From Nematostella vectensis (taxonomy: Eukaryota; Cnidaria; Anthozoa; Actiniaria; Edwardsiidae), in NCBI RefSeq assembly GCF_932526225.1, contig NC_064038.1, positions 18,525,075-18,589,074 on the forward strand: 64,000 nt of DNA, written 5' to 3'. The translations under genes and the position numbers were made by a program. Below are positions 1 through 8,715 of the stretch, one piece after another. Every line of letters starts with the position of its first letter. The first letter of the stretch is position 1. The notes below the pieces were generated by a model. That model saw nothing but the letters and a program-made list of their open reading frames with translations, did not search any database and was not told the DNA's origin.

Positions 1-34
1 GGTGACCGCCTGGGAATACCGTGTGCTGTAGGCA
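1..34 (+). rRNA. 5S rRNA: 5S rRNA gene, 3' end only (cut by window start)
   Basis: The last 34 nt of a 5S gene, from the end of box C (GGTGACCGCC) to CTGTAGGCA. The retained part matches the canonical G1 class (CCTGGG, G116, A115). It sits in register with the next gene at 102. Confidence 0.95.
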
Positions 35-61
35 TTTCCTTTTTGTTATCGAGGTACTAAC

Positions 62-98
62 AGGACTGTTATATAATAGATAGATCTTAAACAGTTCT
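62..98. repeat. Imperfect inverted repeat flanking the TATA-like block
   Basis: AGGACTGTT (62-70) and AACAGTTCT (90-98) are inverted complements with one mismatch, separated by 19 bases holding most of the TATA-like block. The left arm is almost invariant in the array. The right arm is AACAGTTCT in S1 and CACAGTTCT in S2-S6, which shortens the pairing by a base. The arms lie at -40 to -32 and -12 to -4, outside the transcript, so a DNA-level role or chance are both possible. Confidence 0.55.
70..78 (+). promoter_or_regulatory. TATA-like upstream element at -32 to -24
   Basis: TATATAATA lies 32 to 24 bases before the gene at 102. The same position holds an AT-rich block in every complete spacer I read. 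Known biology: many invertebrate and fungal 5S genes need a TATA-like element near -30 besides the internal control region. Variants in the window are TAGATAATA, TATATAAAA, TATATCAAA and TATGATATA. Activity is inferred from position only. Confidence 0.7.
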
Positions 99-101
99 AT
101 C

Positions 102-129
102 GTCTACGGCCATACCACTGAGAAAGCAC

Positions 130-160
<31 letters not shown>

Positions 161-220
161 AGTAGGGCGCGGTTAGTACTTGGATGGGTGACCGCCTGGG
201 AATACCGTGTGCTGTAGGCA
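102..220 (+). rRNA. 5S rRNA: 5S rRNA gene, canonical class G1 (reference copy)
   Basis: Encodes 5S rRNA of the large ribosomal subunit, transcribed by RNA polymerase III with TFIIIA. It is 119 nt. Visible pairing includes helix I 1-9 with 110-118, helix II ACTGAG (16-21) with CTCAGT (57-62), helix III CGGT (29-32) with ACCG (45-48), and helix V CGCGGT (67-72) with ACCGTG (103-108, one G-U). The internal control region is present: box A around 50-64 (AGTTAAGC), an intermediate element 67-72, and box C 80-97 (TGGATGGGTGACC). A TATA-like block lies at -32 and TTTTT follows at 226-230. This is the commonest sequence in the array and the best candidate for the expressed ribosomal form. Confidence 0.97.
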
Positions 221-287
221 TTTCCTTTTTGTCATCGAAGTACTCACAGGACTGTTATATAATATATATTTCTTACACAGTTCTGTC
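221..287 (+). other. Spacer type S2 (reference copy)
   Basis: Recognised by GTCATCGAAG and by TATAATATATATTTCTTACACAG replacing the GATAGATCTTAAACAG of S1. It ends TTCTGTC. The TATA-like block is longer (TATATAATATATA, from 256). In the 5.4-11.8 kb cycle it precedes G1. Elsewhere it also precedes G2 or G4. Confidence 0.88.
226..230 (+). terminator. Pol III T-run terminator (reference copy)
   Basis: TTTTT begins five bases after the gene end, in the context TTTCC-TTTTT-G. Pol III stops at four or more T. The array shows variants: TTTAC-TTTTT-G (S5), TTTACC-TTTT-G, TTTCCA-TTTT-G (for example after 44076 and 57654) and TTTCC-TTTT-AC (before 41472, 42030 and 55236). All keep at least T4. The one copy that loses it follows the gene at 17771. 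Confidence 0.85.
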
Positions 288-406
288 GTCTACGGCCATA
301 CCACTTAGAAAGCACCGGTTCTCGTTCGATCACCGAAGTTAAGCTCAGTAGGGCGCGGTAAGTACTTGGATGGGTGACCGCTTCGGAATACCGTGTGCTG
401 TAGGCA
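288..406 (+). rRNA. 5S rRNA: 5S rRNA gene, variant class G2 (reference copy)
   Basis: Full-length 5S gene of the G2 class, defined by G19T (CACTTAG), T73A (GGTAAG), C95T and G97C (GCTTCGG). G19T puts U opposite C59 in helix II, with C59 unchanged, so that pair is lost. C95T turns G81-C95 into a G-U pair. G97C lies at the end of box C, where TFIIIA binds. This copy also has C40T (GTTCGATC). G2 recurs once per five-unit cycle. It could be a tolerated variant or a silenced class, and the sequence cannot decide. Confidence 0.92.
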
Positions 407-473
407 TTTCCTTTTTGTTATCGAGGTACTCACAGGACTGTTATATAATAGATAGATCTTAAACAGTTCTGTC

Positions 474-501
474 GTCTACGACCATACAACTGAGAAAGCA
501 C

Positions 502-532
<31 letters not shown>

Positions 533-592
533 AGTAGGGCGCGGTTAGTACTTGGATGGGTGACCGCCTGGGAATACCGTGTGCTGTAGGCA
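474..592 (+). rRNA. 5S rRNA: 5S rRNA gene, class G5 (G8A)
   Basis: Canonical gene except G8A (TACGACC), which puts A8 opposite C111 in helix I. C111 is unchanged, so the pair is not restored. G8A travels with an S1 spacer ending TTCTGTC, marking a heritable subtype. Other copies include 2333, 3635, 4937, 12005, 14423, 16283, 25476, 26778, 38682, 40542, 46122, 52446, 54306 and 56538. This copy also has C15A (ATACAAC), shared only with the last partial gene at 63978 as far as I noticed. Confidence 0.9.
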
Positions 593-659
593 TTTCCTTT
601 TTGTCATCGAAGTACTCACAGGACTGTTAGATAATAGATAGATCTTACACACTTCTATC
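593..659 (+). other. Spacer type S3 (copy with disrupted TATA-like block)
   Basis: S3 has the GTCATCGAAG head of S2 and the GATAGATCTTACACAG tail, ending TTCTATC. It normally precedes G2. In this copy the upstream element reads TAGATAATA (628-636) instead of TATATAATA. The same change precedes the genes at 14609, 26964, 31800, 34962, 38868, 46308, 50400, 52632 and 61932, so it is inherited through duplicated blocks. Confidence 0.88.
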
Positions 660-687
660 GTCTACGGCCATACCACTTAGAAAGCAC

Positions 688-718
<31 letters not shown>

Positions 719-778
719 ATTAGGGCGCGGTAAGTACTTGGATGGGTGACCGCTTCGGAATACCGTGTGCTGTAGGCA
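660..778 (+). rRNA. 5S rRNA: 5S rRNA gene, class G2 with G61T
   Basis: G2 class gene (TTAG, GGTAAG, GCTTCGG) that also has G61T (CTCATTAGG). G61T puts U opposite C17, a second lost pair in helix II beside G19T. Its spacer has the TAGATAATA upstream element. With two helix II defects and an altered TATA-like block it is a weak candidate for a functional copy. Confidence 0.88.
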
Positions 779-845
779 TTTCCTTTTTGTTATCGAGGTA
801 CTGACAGGACTGTTATATAATAGATAGATGTTACACAGTTCTATC
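779..845 (+). other. Spacer type S4 (reference copy)
   Basis: Recognised by TTATCGAGGTACTGACAGG and GATAGATGTTACACAG. It is tied to G3 genes, so spacer and gene of this class travel as one haplotype. The TATA-like block is the standard TATATAATA. Confidence 0.88.
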
Positions 846-964
846 GTTTACGGTCATACCACTGAGAAAGCACCAGTTCTCGTCCGATCACAGAACTTAA
901 AGTCAGTAGGGCACGGTTAGTACTTGGACGGGTGACCGCTTGGGAATACCGTGTGCTGTAGGCA
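846..964 (+). rRNA. 5S rRNA: 5S rRNA gene, variant class G3 (reference copy)
   Basis: Full-length 5S gene of the most divergent recurrent class. Changes from G1 are C3T (GTTTACGG), G30A, C47A, G51C, G56A, C57G, G68A and T84C. C3T keeps a U-G pair in helix I, and G68A replaces a G-U by an A-U pair in helix V. G30A with C47A gives A opposite A in helix III, and C57G gives G opposite G21 in helix II, so two helices lose a pair. G51C, G56A and C57G fall in box A (AACTTAAAGTCAG). The class recurs regularly with few extra mutations, so it has been maintained or repeatedly copied. It may be a specialised 5S paralogue or a homogenised pseudogene class. Confidence 0.92.
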
Positions 965-1031
965 TTTCCTTTTTGTTATCGAGGTACTCACAGGACTGTT
1001 ATATAATAGATAGATCTTAAACAGTTCTATC

Positions 1032-1058
1032 GTCTACGGCATACCACTGAGAAAGCAC

Positions 1059-1089
<31 letters not shown>

Positions 1090-1149
1090 AGTAGGGCGCG
1101 GTTAGTACTTGGATGGGTGATCGCCTGGGAATACCGTGTGCTGTAGGCA
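1032..1149 (+). rRNA. 5S rRNA: 5S rRNA gene, G1 with a 1-bp deletion
   Basis: Reads TACGGCATACC where others read TACGGCCATACC, so one C of positions 9-10 is missing and the gene is 118 nt. This shifts the downstream register by one base (next start 1217). The rest matches G1. The lost base borders helix I, so the RNA might still fold. Confidence 0.9.
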
Positions 1150-1216
1150 TTTCCTTTTTGTCATCGAAGTACTCACAGGACTGTTATATAATATATATTT
1201 CTTACACAGTTCTGTC

Positions 1217-1244
1217 GTCTACGGCCATACGACTGAGAAAGCAC

Positions 1245-1275
<31 letters not shown>

Positions 1276-1335
1276 AGTAGGGCGCGGTTAGTACTTGGAT
1301 GGGTGACCGCCTGGGAATACCGTGTGCTGTAGGCA
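1217..1335 (+). rRNA. 5S rRNA: 5S rRNA gene, class G1 after S2
   Basis: Canonical gene with one private change, C15G (ATACGAC). It is the first gene of the long regular run 1217+186k that continues to 17771. Confidence 0.93.
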
Positions 1336-1402
1336 TTTCCTTTTTGTCATCGAAGTACTCACAGGACTGTTATATAATAGATAGATCTTACACAGTTCTA
1401 TC

Positions 1403-1521
1403 GTCTACGGCCATACCACTTAGAAAGCACCGGTTCTCGTCCGATAACCGAAGTTAAGCTCAGTAGGGCGCGGTAAGTACTTGGATGGGTGACCGCTTCG
1501 GAATACCGTGTGCTGTAGGCA
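1403..1521 (+). rRNA. 5S rRNA: 5S rRNA gene, class G2 after S3
   Basis: All G2 markers are present. One private change, C44A (CCGATAACC), falls beside helix III. This is the S3-G2 unit of an early copy of the higher-order cycle. Confidence 0.92.
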
Positions 1522-1588
1522 TTTCCTTTTTGTTATCGAGGTACTGACAGGACTGTTATATAATAGATAGATGTTACACAGTTCTATC

Positions 1589-1707
1589 GTTTACGGCCAT
1601 ACCACTGAGAAAGCACCAGTTCTCGTCCGATCACAGAACGTAAAGTCAGTATGGCACGGTTAGTACTTGGACGGGTGACCGCCTGGGAATACCGTGTGCT
1701 GTAGGCA
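1589..1707 (+). rRNA. 5S rRNA: 5S rRNA gene, class G3 with G64T
   Basis: G3 class with the extra change G64T (CAGTATGG), which defines a G3 subclass shared by 6053, 6983, 7913, 8843, 10145, 11261, 13307, 20454 and others. A private T52G (GAACGTAAAG) further alters box A. Confidence 0.92.
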
Positions 1708-1802
1708 TTTCCTTTTTGTTATCGAGGTACTCACAGGACTGTTATATAATAGATAGATCTTAAACAGTTTTATCGTCTACGGCCATACCACTGAGAAAGC
1801 AC

Positions 1803-1833
<31 letters not shown>

Positions 1834-1893
1834 AGTAGGGCGCGGTTAGTACTTGGATGGGTGACCGCCTGGGAATACCGTTTGCTGTAGGCA

Positions 1894-1960
1894 TTTACTT
1901 TTTGTTTTCGAAGTACTAACAGGACTGTTATATAATAGATAGATCTTACACAGTTCTATC
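1894..1960 (+). other. Spacer type S5 (reference copy)
   Basis: Recognised by TTTACTTTTTGTTTTCG and AAGTACTAACAGG, then GATAGATCTTACACAG. It has two T-runs in the terminator region (TTTTT and TTTT) instead of one. It precedes G1 genes. A subtype reads TTTACCTTTTGTTTTCG (before 6425, 7355, 7541, 8285, 9401 and 10703). Confidence 0.88.
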
Positions 1961-1988
1961 GTCTACGGCCATACCACTGAGAAAGCAC

Positions 1989-2019
<31 letters not shown>

Positions 2020-2079
2020 AGTAGGGCGCGGTTAGTACTTGGATGGGTGACCGCCTGGGAATACCGTGTGCTGTAGGCA
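1961..2079 (+). rRNA. 5S rRNA: 5S rRNA gene, class G1 after S5
   Basis: Canonical G1 with no private change that I see. It lies just before the first copy of the 7-unit duplication starting at 2080. Confidence 0.95.
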
Positions 2080-2174
2080 TTTCCTTTTTGTCATCGACGT
2101 ACTCACAGGACTGTTATATAATATATATTTCTTACACAGTTCTGTCGTCTACGGCCATACCACTTAGAAAGCAC

Positions 2175-2205
<31 letters not shown>

Positions 2206-2360
2206 AGTAGGGCGCGGTAAGTACTTGGATGGGTGACCGCTTCGGAATACCGTGTGCTGTAGGCATTTCCTTTTTGTTATCGAGGTACTCACAGGACTGT
2301 TATATAATAGATAGATCTTAAACAGTTCTGTCGTCTACGACCATACCACTGAGAAAGCAC

Positions 2361-2391
<31 letters not shown>

Positions 2392-2546
2392 AGTAGGGCG
2401 CGGTTAGTACTTGGATGGGTGACCGCCTGGGAATACCGTGTGCTGTAGGCATTTACTTTTTGTTTTCGAAGTACTAACAGGACTGTTATATAATAGATAG
2501 ATCTTACACAGTTCTATCGTCTACGGCCATACCACTGAGAAAGCAC

Positions 2547-2577
<31 letters not shown>

Positions 2578-2890
2578 AGTAGGGCGCGGTTAGTACTTGG
2601 ATGGGTGACCGCCTGGGAATACCGTGTGCTGTAGGCATTTCCTTTTTGTCATCGAAGTACTCACAGGACTGTTATATAATATATATTTCTTACACAGTTC
2701 TGTCGTCTACGGCCATACCACTGAGAAAGCACCGGTTCTCGTCTGATCACCGAAGTTAAGCTCAGTAGGGCGCGGTTAGTACTTGGATGGGTGACCGCCT
2801 GGGAATACCGTGTGCTGTAGGCATTTCCTTTTTGTCATCGAAGTACTCACAGGACTGTTATATAATAGATAGATCTTACACAGTTCTAAC

Positions 2891-2918
2891 GTCTACGGCC
2901 ATACCACTTAGAAAGCAC

Positions 2919-2949
<31 letters not shown>

Positions 2950-3009
2950 AGTAGGGCGCGGTTAGTACTTGGATGGGTGACCGCCTGGGAATACCGTGTG
3001 CTGTAGGCA
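2891..3009 (+). rRNA. 5S rRNA: 5S rRNA gene, mosaic G2/G1
   Basis: The 5' part carries the G2 marker G19T, but the 3' part is G1 (GGTTAG, GCCTGGG). The spacer after it has an S3 head (GTCATCGAAGTACTCAC) and an S4 tail (GATGTTACACAG). Its duplicate at 4193 is pure G2 followed by pure S4. The swapped stretch, about 2957-3050, therefore looks like a short conversion tract or a double exchange after the duplication. Confidence 0.88.
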
Positions 3010-3076
3010 TTTCCTTTTTGTCATCGAAGTACTCACAGGACTGTTATATAATAGATAGATGTTACACAGTTCTATC

Positions 3077-3195
3077 GTTTACGGCCATACCACTGAGAAA
3101 GCACGAGTTCTCGTCCGATCACAGAACTTAAAGTCAGTAGGGCACGGTTAGTACTTGGACGGGTGACCGCCTGGGAATACCGTGTGCTGTAGGCA
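3077..3195 (+). rRNA. 5S rRNA: 5S rRNA gene, class G3 with C29G
   Basis: G3 class with C29G (GCACGAG), which puts G opposite G48 and weakens helix III further. The change is shared with its duplicate at 4379, so it predates the 7-unit duplication. Confidence 0.9.
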
Positions 3196-3290
3196 TTTCC
3201 TTTTTGTTATTGAGGTACTCACAGGACTGTTATATAATAGATAGATCTTAAACAGTTCTATCGTCTACGGCCATACCACTGAGAAAGCAC

Positions 3291-3321
<31 letters not shown>

Positions 3322-3381
3322 AGTAGGGCGCGGTTAGTACTTGGATGGGTGACCGCCTGGGAATACCGTGTGCTGTAGGCA

Positions 3382-3476
3382 TTTCCTTTTTGTCATCGAC
3401 GTACTCACAGGACTGTTATATAATATATATTTCTTACACAGTTCTGTCGTCTACGGCCATACCACTTAGAAAGCAC

Positions 3477-3507
<31 letters not shown>

Positions 3508-3662
3508 AGTAGGGCGCGGTAAGTACTTGGATGGGTGACCTCTTCGGAATACCGTGTGCTGTAGGCATTTCCTTTTTGTTATCGAGGTACTCACAGGACT
3601 GTTATATAATAGATAGATCTTAAACAGTTCTGTCGTCTACGACCATACCACTGAGAAAGCAC

Positions 3663-3693
<31 letters not shown>

Positions 3694-3848
3694 AGTAGGG
3701 CGCGGTTAGTACTTGGATGGGTGACCGCCTGGGAATACCGTGTGCTGTAGGCATTTACTTTTTGTTTTCGAAGTACTAACAGGACTGTTATATAATAGAT
3801 AGATCTTACACAGTTCTATCGTCTACGGCCATACCACTGAGAAAGCAC

Positions 3849-3879
<31 letters not shown>

Positions 3880-4220
3880 AGTAGGGCGCGGTTAGTACTT
3901 GGATGGGTGACCGCCTGGGAATACCGTGTGCTGTAGGCATTTCCTTTTTGTCATCGAAGTACTCACAGGACTGTTATATAATATATATTTCTTACACAGT
4001 TCTGTCGTCTACGGCCATACCACTGAGAAAGCACCGGTTCTCGTCTGATCACCGAAGTTAAGCTCAGTAGGGCGCGGTTAGTACTTGGATGGGTGACCGC
4101 CTGGGAATACCGTGTGCTGTAGGCATTTCCTTTTTGTCATCGAAGTACTCACAGGACTGTTATATAATAGATAGATCTTACACAGTTCTAACGTCTACGG
4201 CCATACCACTTAGAAAGCAC

Positions 4221-4251
<31 letters not shown>

Positions 4252-4592
4252 AGTAGGGCGCGGTAAGTACTTGGATGGGTGACCGCTTCGGAATACCGTG
4301 TGCTGTAGGCATTTCCTTTTTGTTATCGAGGTACTGACAGGACTGTTATATAATAGATAGATGTTACACAGTTCTATCGTTTACGGCCATACCACTGAGA
4401 AAGCACGAGTTCTCGTCCGATCACAGAACTTAAAGTCAGTAGGGCACGGTTAGTACTTGGACGGGTGACCGCCTGGGAATACCGTGTGCTGTAGGCATTT
4501 CCTTTTTGTTATTGAGGTACTCACAGGACTGTTATATAATAGATAGATCTTAAACAGTTCTATCGTCTACGGCCATACCACTGAGAAAGCAC

Positions 4593-4623
<31 letters not shown>

Positions 4624-4683
4624 AGTAGGGCGCGGTTAGTACTTGGATGGGTGACCGCCTGGTAATACCGTGTGCTGTAGGCA
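3382..4683 (+). repeat. 7-unit block (1302 bp), second copy
   Basis: Genes at 3449, 3635, 3821, 4007, 4193, 4379 and 4565. It shares all markers of the first copy. Private changes are GACCTCTTCGG in the gene at 3449 and GGTAATACC at the end of the gene at 4565. Confidence 0.9.
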
Positions 4684-4778
4684 TTTCCTTTTTGTCATCG
4701 AAGAACTCACAGGACTGTTATATAATATATATTTCTTACACAGTTCTGTCGTCTACGGCCATACCACTTAGAAAGCAC

Positions 4779-4809
<31 letters not shown>

Positions 4810-5522
4810 AGTAGGGCGCGGTAAGTACTTGAATGGGTGACCGCCTGGGAATACCGTGTGCTGTAGGCATTTCCTTTTTGTTATCGAGGTACTCACAGGA
4901 CTGTTATATAATAGATAGATCTTAAACAGTTCTGTCGTCTACGACCATACCACTGAGAAAGCACCGGTTCTCGTCCGATCACCGTAGTTAAGCTCAGTAG
5001 GGCGCGGTTAGTACTTGGATGGGTGACCGCCTGGGAATACCGTGTGCTGTAGGCATTTCCTTTTTGTCATCGAAGTACTCACAGGACTGTTATATAATAG
5101 ATAGATCTTACACACTTCTATCGTCTACGGCCATACCACTTAGAAAGCACCGGTTCTCGTCCGCTCACCGAAGTTAAGCTCATTAGGGCGCGGTAAGTAC
5201 TTGGATGGGTGACCGCTTCGGAATACAGTGTGCTGTAGGCATTTCCTTTTTATTATCGAGGTACTGACAGGACTGTTTTATAATAGATAGATGTTACACA
5301 GTTCTATCGTTTACGGCCATACCACTGAGAAAGCATCAGTTCTCGTCCGATCACAGAACTTAAAGTCAGTAGGGCACGGTTAGTACTTGGACGGGTGACC
5401 GCCTGGGAATACCGTGTGCTGTAGGCATTTCCTTTTTGTGATCGAGGTACTCTCAGGACTGTTATATAATAGATAGATCTTAAACAGTTCTATCGTCTAC
5501 GGCCATACCACTGAGAAAGCAC

Positions 5523-5553
<31 letters not shown>

Positions 5554-5708
5554 AGTAGGGCGCGGTTAGTACTTGGATGGGTGACCGCCTGGGAATACCG
5601 TGTGCTGTAGGCATTTCCTTTTTGTCATCGAAGTACTCACAGGACTGTTATATAATATATATTTCTTACACAGTTCTGTCGTCTACGGACATACCACTGA
5701 GAAAGCAC

Positions 5709-5739
<31 letters not shown>

Positions 5740-5894
5740 AGTAGGGCGCGGTTAGTACTTGGATGGGTGACCGCCTGGGAATACCGTGTGCTGTAGGCAT
5801 TTCCTTTTTGTCATCGAAGTACTCACAGGACTGTTATATAATAGATAGATCTTACACAGTTCTATCGTCTACGGCCATACCACTTAGAAAGCAC

Positions 5895-5925
<31 letters not shown>

Positions 5926-6238
5926 AGTAGGGCGCGGTAAGTACTTGGATGGGTGACCGCTTCGGAATACCGTGTGCTGTAGGCATTTCCTTTTTGTTAT
6001 CGAGGTACTGACAGGACTGTTATATAATAGATAGATGTTACACAGTTCTATCGTTTACGGCCATACCACTGAGAAAGCACCAGTTCTCGTCCGATCACAG
6101 AACTTAAAGTCAGTATGGCACGGTTAGTACTTGGACGGGTGACCGCCTGGGAATACCGTGTGCTGTAGGCATTTCCTTTTTGTTATCGAGGTACTCACAG
6201 GACTGTTATATAATAGATACATCTTAAACAGTTCTATC

Positions 6239-6266
6239 GTCTACGGCCATACCACTGAGAAAGCAC

Positions 6267-6297
<31 letters not shown>

Positions 6298-6357
6298 AGT
6301 AGGGCGCGGTTAGTACTTGGATGGGTGACCGCCTGGGAATACCGTGTGCTGTAGGCA
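6239..6357 (+). rRNA. 5S rRNA: 5S rRNA gene, G1 (cycle member 1, after S1)
   Basis: Canonical gene, first member of a clean five-unit cycle. Its spacer has a private GATACATC in place of GATAGATC. Confidence 0.95.
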
Positions 6358-6424
6358 TTTACCTTTTGTTTTCGAAGTACTAACAGGACTGTTATATAAT
6401 AGATAGATCTTACACAGTTCTATC

Positions 6425-6452
6425 GTCTACGGCCATACCACTGAGAAAGCAC

Positions 6453-6483
<31 letters not shown>

Positions 6484-6543
6484 AGTAGGGCGCGGTTAGT
6501 ACTTGGATGGGTGACCGCCTGGGAATACCGTGTGCTGTAGGCA
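6425..6543 (+). rRNA. 5S rRNA: 5S rRNA gene, G1 (cycle member 2, after S5)
   Basis: Canonical gene after an S5 spacer of the TTTACCTTTTG subtype. Identical in sequence to the G1 reference as far as I can see. Confidence 0.95.
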
Positions 6544-6610
6544 TTTCCTTTTTGTCATCGAAGTACTCACAGGACTGTTATATAATATATATTTCTTACA
6601 CAGTTCTGTC

Positions 6611-6638
6611 GTCTACGGCCATACCACTGAGAAAGCAC

Positions 6639-6669
<31 letters not shown>

Positions 6670-6729
6670 AGTAGGGCGCGGTTAGTACTTGGATGGGTGA
6701 CCGCCTGGGAATACCGTGTGCTGTAGGCA
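6611..6729 (+). rRNA. 5S rRNA: 5S rRNA gene, G1 (cycle member 3, after S2)
   Basis: Canonical gene after S2. In the corresponding position of other cycles the gene carries C9A (TACGGAC: 5681, 8471, 9587, 10889). Here C9 is kept. Confidence 0.95.
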
Positions 6730-6796
6730 TTTCCTTTTTGTCATCGAAGTACTCACAGGACTGTTATATAATAGATAGATCTTACACAGTTCTATC

Positions 6797-6824
6797 GTCT
6801 ACGGCCATACCACTTAGAAAGCAC

Positions 6825-6855
<31 letters not shown>

Positions 6856-6915
6856 AGTAGGGCGCGGTAAGTACTTGGATGGGTGACCGCTTCGGAATAC
6901 CGTGTGCTGTAGGCA
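6797..6915 (+). rRNA. 5S rRNA: 5S rRNA gene, G2 (cycle member 4, after S3)
   Basis: Typical G2 with its four markers and no private change noted. G19T is uncompensated in helix II. Confidence 0.93.
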
Positions 6916-6982
6916 TTTCCTTTTTGTTATCGAGGTACTGACAGGACTGTTATATAATAGATAGATGTTACACAGTTCTATC

Positions 6983-7101
6983 GTTTACGGCCATACCACT
7001 GAGAAAGCACCAGTTCTCGTCCGATCACAGAACTTAAAGTCAGTATGGCACGGTTAGTACTTGGACGGGTGACCGCCTGGGAATACCGTGTGCTGTAGGC
7101 A
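6983..7101 (+). rRNA. 5S rRNA: 5S rRNA gene, G3 (cycle member 5, after S4)
   Basis: Typical G3 of the G64T subclass. Its sequence matches 6053, 7913 and 8843, each 930 bp apart. Confidence 0.93.
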
Positions 7102-7196
7102 TTTCCTTTTTGTTATCGAGGTACTCACAGGACTGTTATATAATAGATAGATCTTAAACAGTTCTATCGTCTACGGCCATACCACTGAGAAAGCAC

Positions 7197-7227
<31 letters not shown>

Positions 7228-7382
7228 AGTAGGGCGCGGTTAGTACTTGGATGGGTGACCGCCTGGGAATACCGTGTGCTGTAGGCATTTACCTTTTGTT
7301 TTCGAAGTACTAACAGGACTGTTATATAATAGATAGATCTTACACAGTTCTATCGTCTACGGCCATACCACTGAGAAAGCAC

Positions 7383-7413
<31 letters not shown>

Positions 7414-7568
7414 AGTAGGGCGCGGTTAGTACTTGGATGGGTGACCGCCTGGGAATACCGTGTGCTGTAGGCATTTACCTTTTGTTTTCGAAGTACTAAC
7501 AGGACTGTTATATAATAGATAGATCTTACACAGTTCTATCGTCTACGGCCATACCACTGAGAAAGCAC

Positions 7569-7599
<31 letters not shown>

Positions 7600-7754
7600 A
7601 GTAGGGCGCGGTTAGTACTTGGATGGGTGACCGCCTGGGAATACCGTGTGCTGTAGGCATTTCCTTTTTGTCATCGAAGTACTCACAGGACTGTTATATA
7701 ATATATATTTCTTACACAGTTCTATCGTCTACGGCCATACCACTTAGAAAGCAC

Positions 7755-7785
<31 letters not shown>

Positions 7786-8126
7786 AGTAGGGCGCGGTAA
7801 GTACTTGGATGGGTGACCGCTTCGGAATAACGTGTGCTGTAGGCATTTCCTTTTTGTTATCGAGGTACTGAAAGGACTGTTATATAATAGATAGATGTTA
7901 CACAGTTCTATCGTTTACGGCCATACCACTGAGAAAGCACCAGTTCTCGTCCGATCACAGAACTTAAAGTCAGTATGGCACGGTTAGTACTTGGACGGGT
8001 GACCGCCTGGGAATACCGTGTGCTGTAGGCATTTCCTTTTTGTTATCGAGGTACTCACAGGACTGTTATATAATAGATAGATCTTAAACAGTTCTATCGT
8101 CTACGGCCATACCACTGAGAAAGCAC

Positions 8127-8157
<31 letters not shown>

Positions 8158-8312
8158 AGTAGGGCGCGGTTAGTACTTGGATGGGTGACCGCCTGGGAAT
8201 ACCGTGTGCTGTAGGCATTTACCTTTTGTTTTCGAAGTACTAACAGGACTGTTATATAATAGATAGATCTTACACAGTTCTATCGTCTACGGCCATACCA
8301 CTGAGAAAGCAC

Positions 8313-8343
<31 letters not shown>

Positions 8344-8498
8344 AGTAGGGCGCGGTTAGTACTTGGATGGGTGACCGCCTGGGAATACCGTGTGCTGTAG
8401 GCATTTCCTTTTTGTCATCGAAGTACTCACTGGACTGTTATATAATATATATTTCTCACACAGTTCTGTCGTCTACGGACATACCACTGAGAAAGCAC

Positions 8499-8529
<31 letters not shown>

Positions 8530-8684
8530 AGTAGGGCGCGGTTAGTACTTGGATGGGTGACCGCCTGGGAATACCGTGTGCTGTAGGCATTTCCTTTTTG
8601 TCATCGAAGTACTCACAGGACTGTTATATAATAGATAGATCTTACACAGTTCTATCGTCTACGGCCATACCACTTAGAAAGCAC

Positions 8685-8715
<31 letters not shown>

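Larger units (their letters stand above)
35..101 (+). other. Spacer type S1 (reference copy)
   Basis: A 67-bp spacer. In order it holds TTTCC, the TTTTT terminator, TTATCGAGGTACT, ACAGGACTG, the TATA-like block at 70-78, GATAGATCTTAAACAG and TTCTATC. S1 is recognised by TTATCGAGG and CTTAAACAG. It normally precedes G1 genes, or G5 genes when it ends TTCTGTC. This copy has TAACAGG where most have TCACAGG. Confidence 0.9.
2080..3381 (+). repeat. 7-unit block (1302 bp), first copy
   Basis: Genes at 2147, 2333, 2519, 2705, 2891, 3077 and 3263. Marker changes recur exactly 1302 bp later: CGACGT at 2095 and 3397, GTCTGATC at 2741 and 4043, TTCTAACG before 2891 and 4193, GCACGAG at 3101 and 4403, ATTGAGG at 3209 and 4511. 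The first copy differs from the second around 2957-3050 (see the gene at 2891). Confidence 0.9.

Noticed and set aside
1766-1773. TTTT at the 3' end of the spacer before the gene at 1775 as a terminator
   Set aside because: It lies just upstream of the transcription start, so it cannot end this gene's transcript, and it comes from one private C to T change.
2741-2750. GTCTGATC in two genes (2705, 4007) as a vertebrate-like 5S form
   Set aside because: It is a single C39T change carried by the 7-unit duplication. The rest of each gene is ordinary G1.
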